NCBI GenBank assembly: GCA_024653385.1
Contig: JANLFZ010000291.1
Span: forward strand, 1,944-7,815
Reading direction: 5' to 3'
Source of the DNA: Thermoguttaceae bacterium
Lineage (GTDB): Bacteria > Planctomycetota > Planctomycetia > Pirellulales > Thermoguttaceae
Length of the DNA stretch: 5,872 bases
The notes beneath the pieces were generated by a model that did no database searches, had not been told where the DNA came from, and worked only from the letters and a program-made list of their open reading frames with translations. Shown here piece after piece: positions 5,810 to 5,872 of the stretch. The position numbers and the translations under genes are program-made. The first letter of the stretch is position 1, and each line of letters begins with the position of its first letter.

Positions 5810-5872
5810 GCCTAATCGCCTGTAAAACAATAAGTTGGGCAAACATGAGAGAGCAAGGAAGCGCAAGCGCCC

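Noticed and set aside
5645..5866. Short minus frame over the right-hand repeat (FAAKIGIVPVNGY)
   Set aside because: The peptide is a translation of the dispersed repeat and of the antisense strand of the CinA-like gene. No ribosome site or family supports it.

Overview
This is a GC-rich window with five protein-coding genes. Four lie on the minus strand and one on the plus strand. The likely source is a member of the Planctomycetota. Three things point there: a secreted DUF1080 (3-keto-disaccharide hydrolase) protein, dispersed repeats that read as SASEG / NPKRQRG-type peptides when translated, and a second dispersed repeat family with a GATTTTCGCGGCGA core. This assignment rests on pattern recognition, not a database search.

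Layout from left to right. Bases 1-632 (minus) hold the N-terminal 210 codons of a secreted protein of unknown family that runs off the left edge. Its last visible codons lie in a perfect 15-bp inverted repeat that touches base 1. Bases 633-750 are intergenic and carry one copy of a dispersed repeat. Bases 751-2049 (minus) encode a NupG-type major facilitator transporter. Bases 2173-3003 (minus) encode the secreted DUF1080 protein. Bases 3052-3148 hold three copies of a planctomycete-type repeat, one inverted and two in tandem; they supply the last 12 codons and the stop of the next gene. Bases 3110 to about 4245 (minus) encode a galactose mutarotase-type aldose 1-epimerase with all catalytic residues but an apparent frameshift at its start. 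Bases 4246-4407 are a divergent intergenic region. Bases 4408-5760 (plus) encode a CinA-like protein with a signal peptide and a degraded C-terminal amidohydrolase domain. Bases 5761-5872 are non-coding and start with the second copy of the dispersed repeat.

The four minus-strand genes suggest a carbohydrate-use locus: epimerase for anomer interconversion, DUF1080 hydrolase outside the cytoplasm, a sugar/nucleoside-type permease, and a further exported protein. Gaps of 106-123 bp, two of them filled with repeats, mean a single transcript cannot be assumed. The CinA-like gene is divergent and has no obvious link to the sugar genes. I found no RNA gene, CRISPR array, transposase or convincing terminator. 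The parts most worth a second look are the exported, degenerate CinA-like protein, the repeat-encoded epimerase tail, the epimerase start and the left-edge palindrome.
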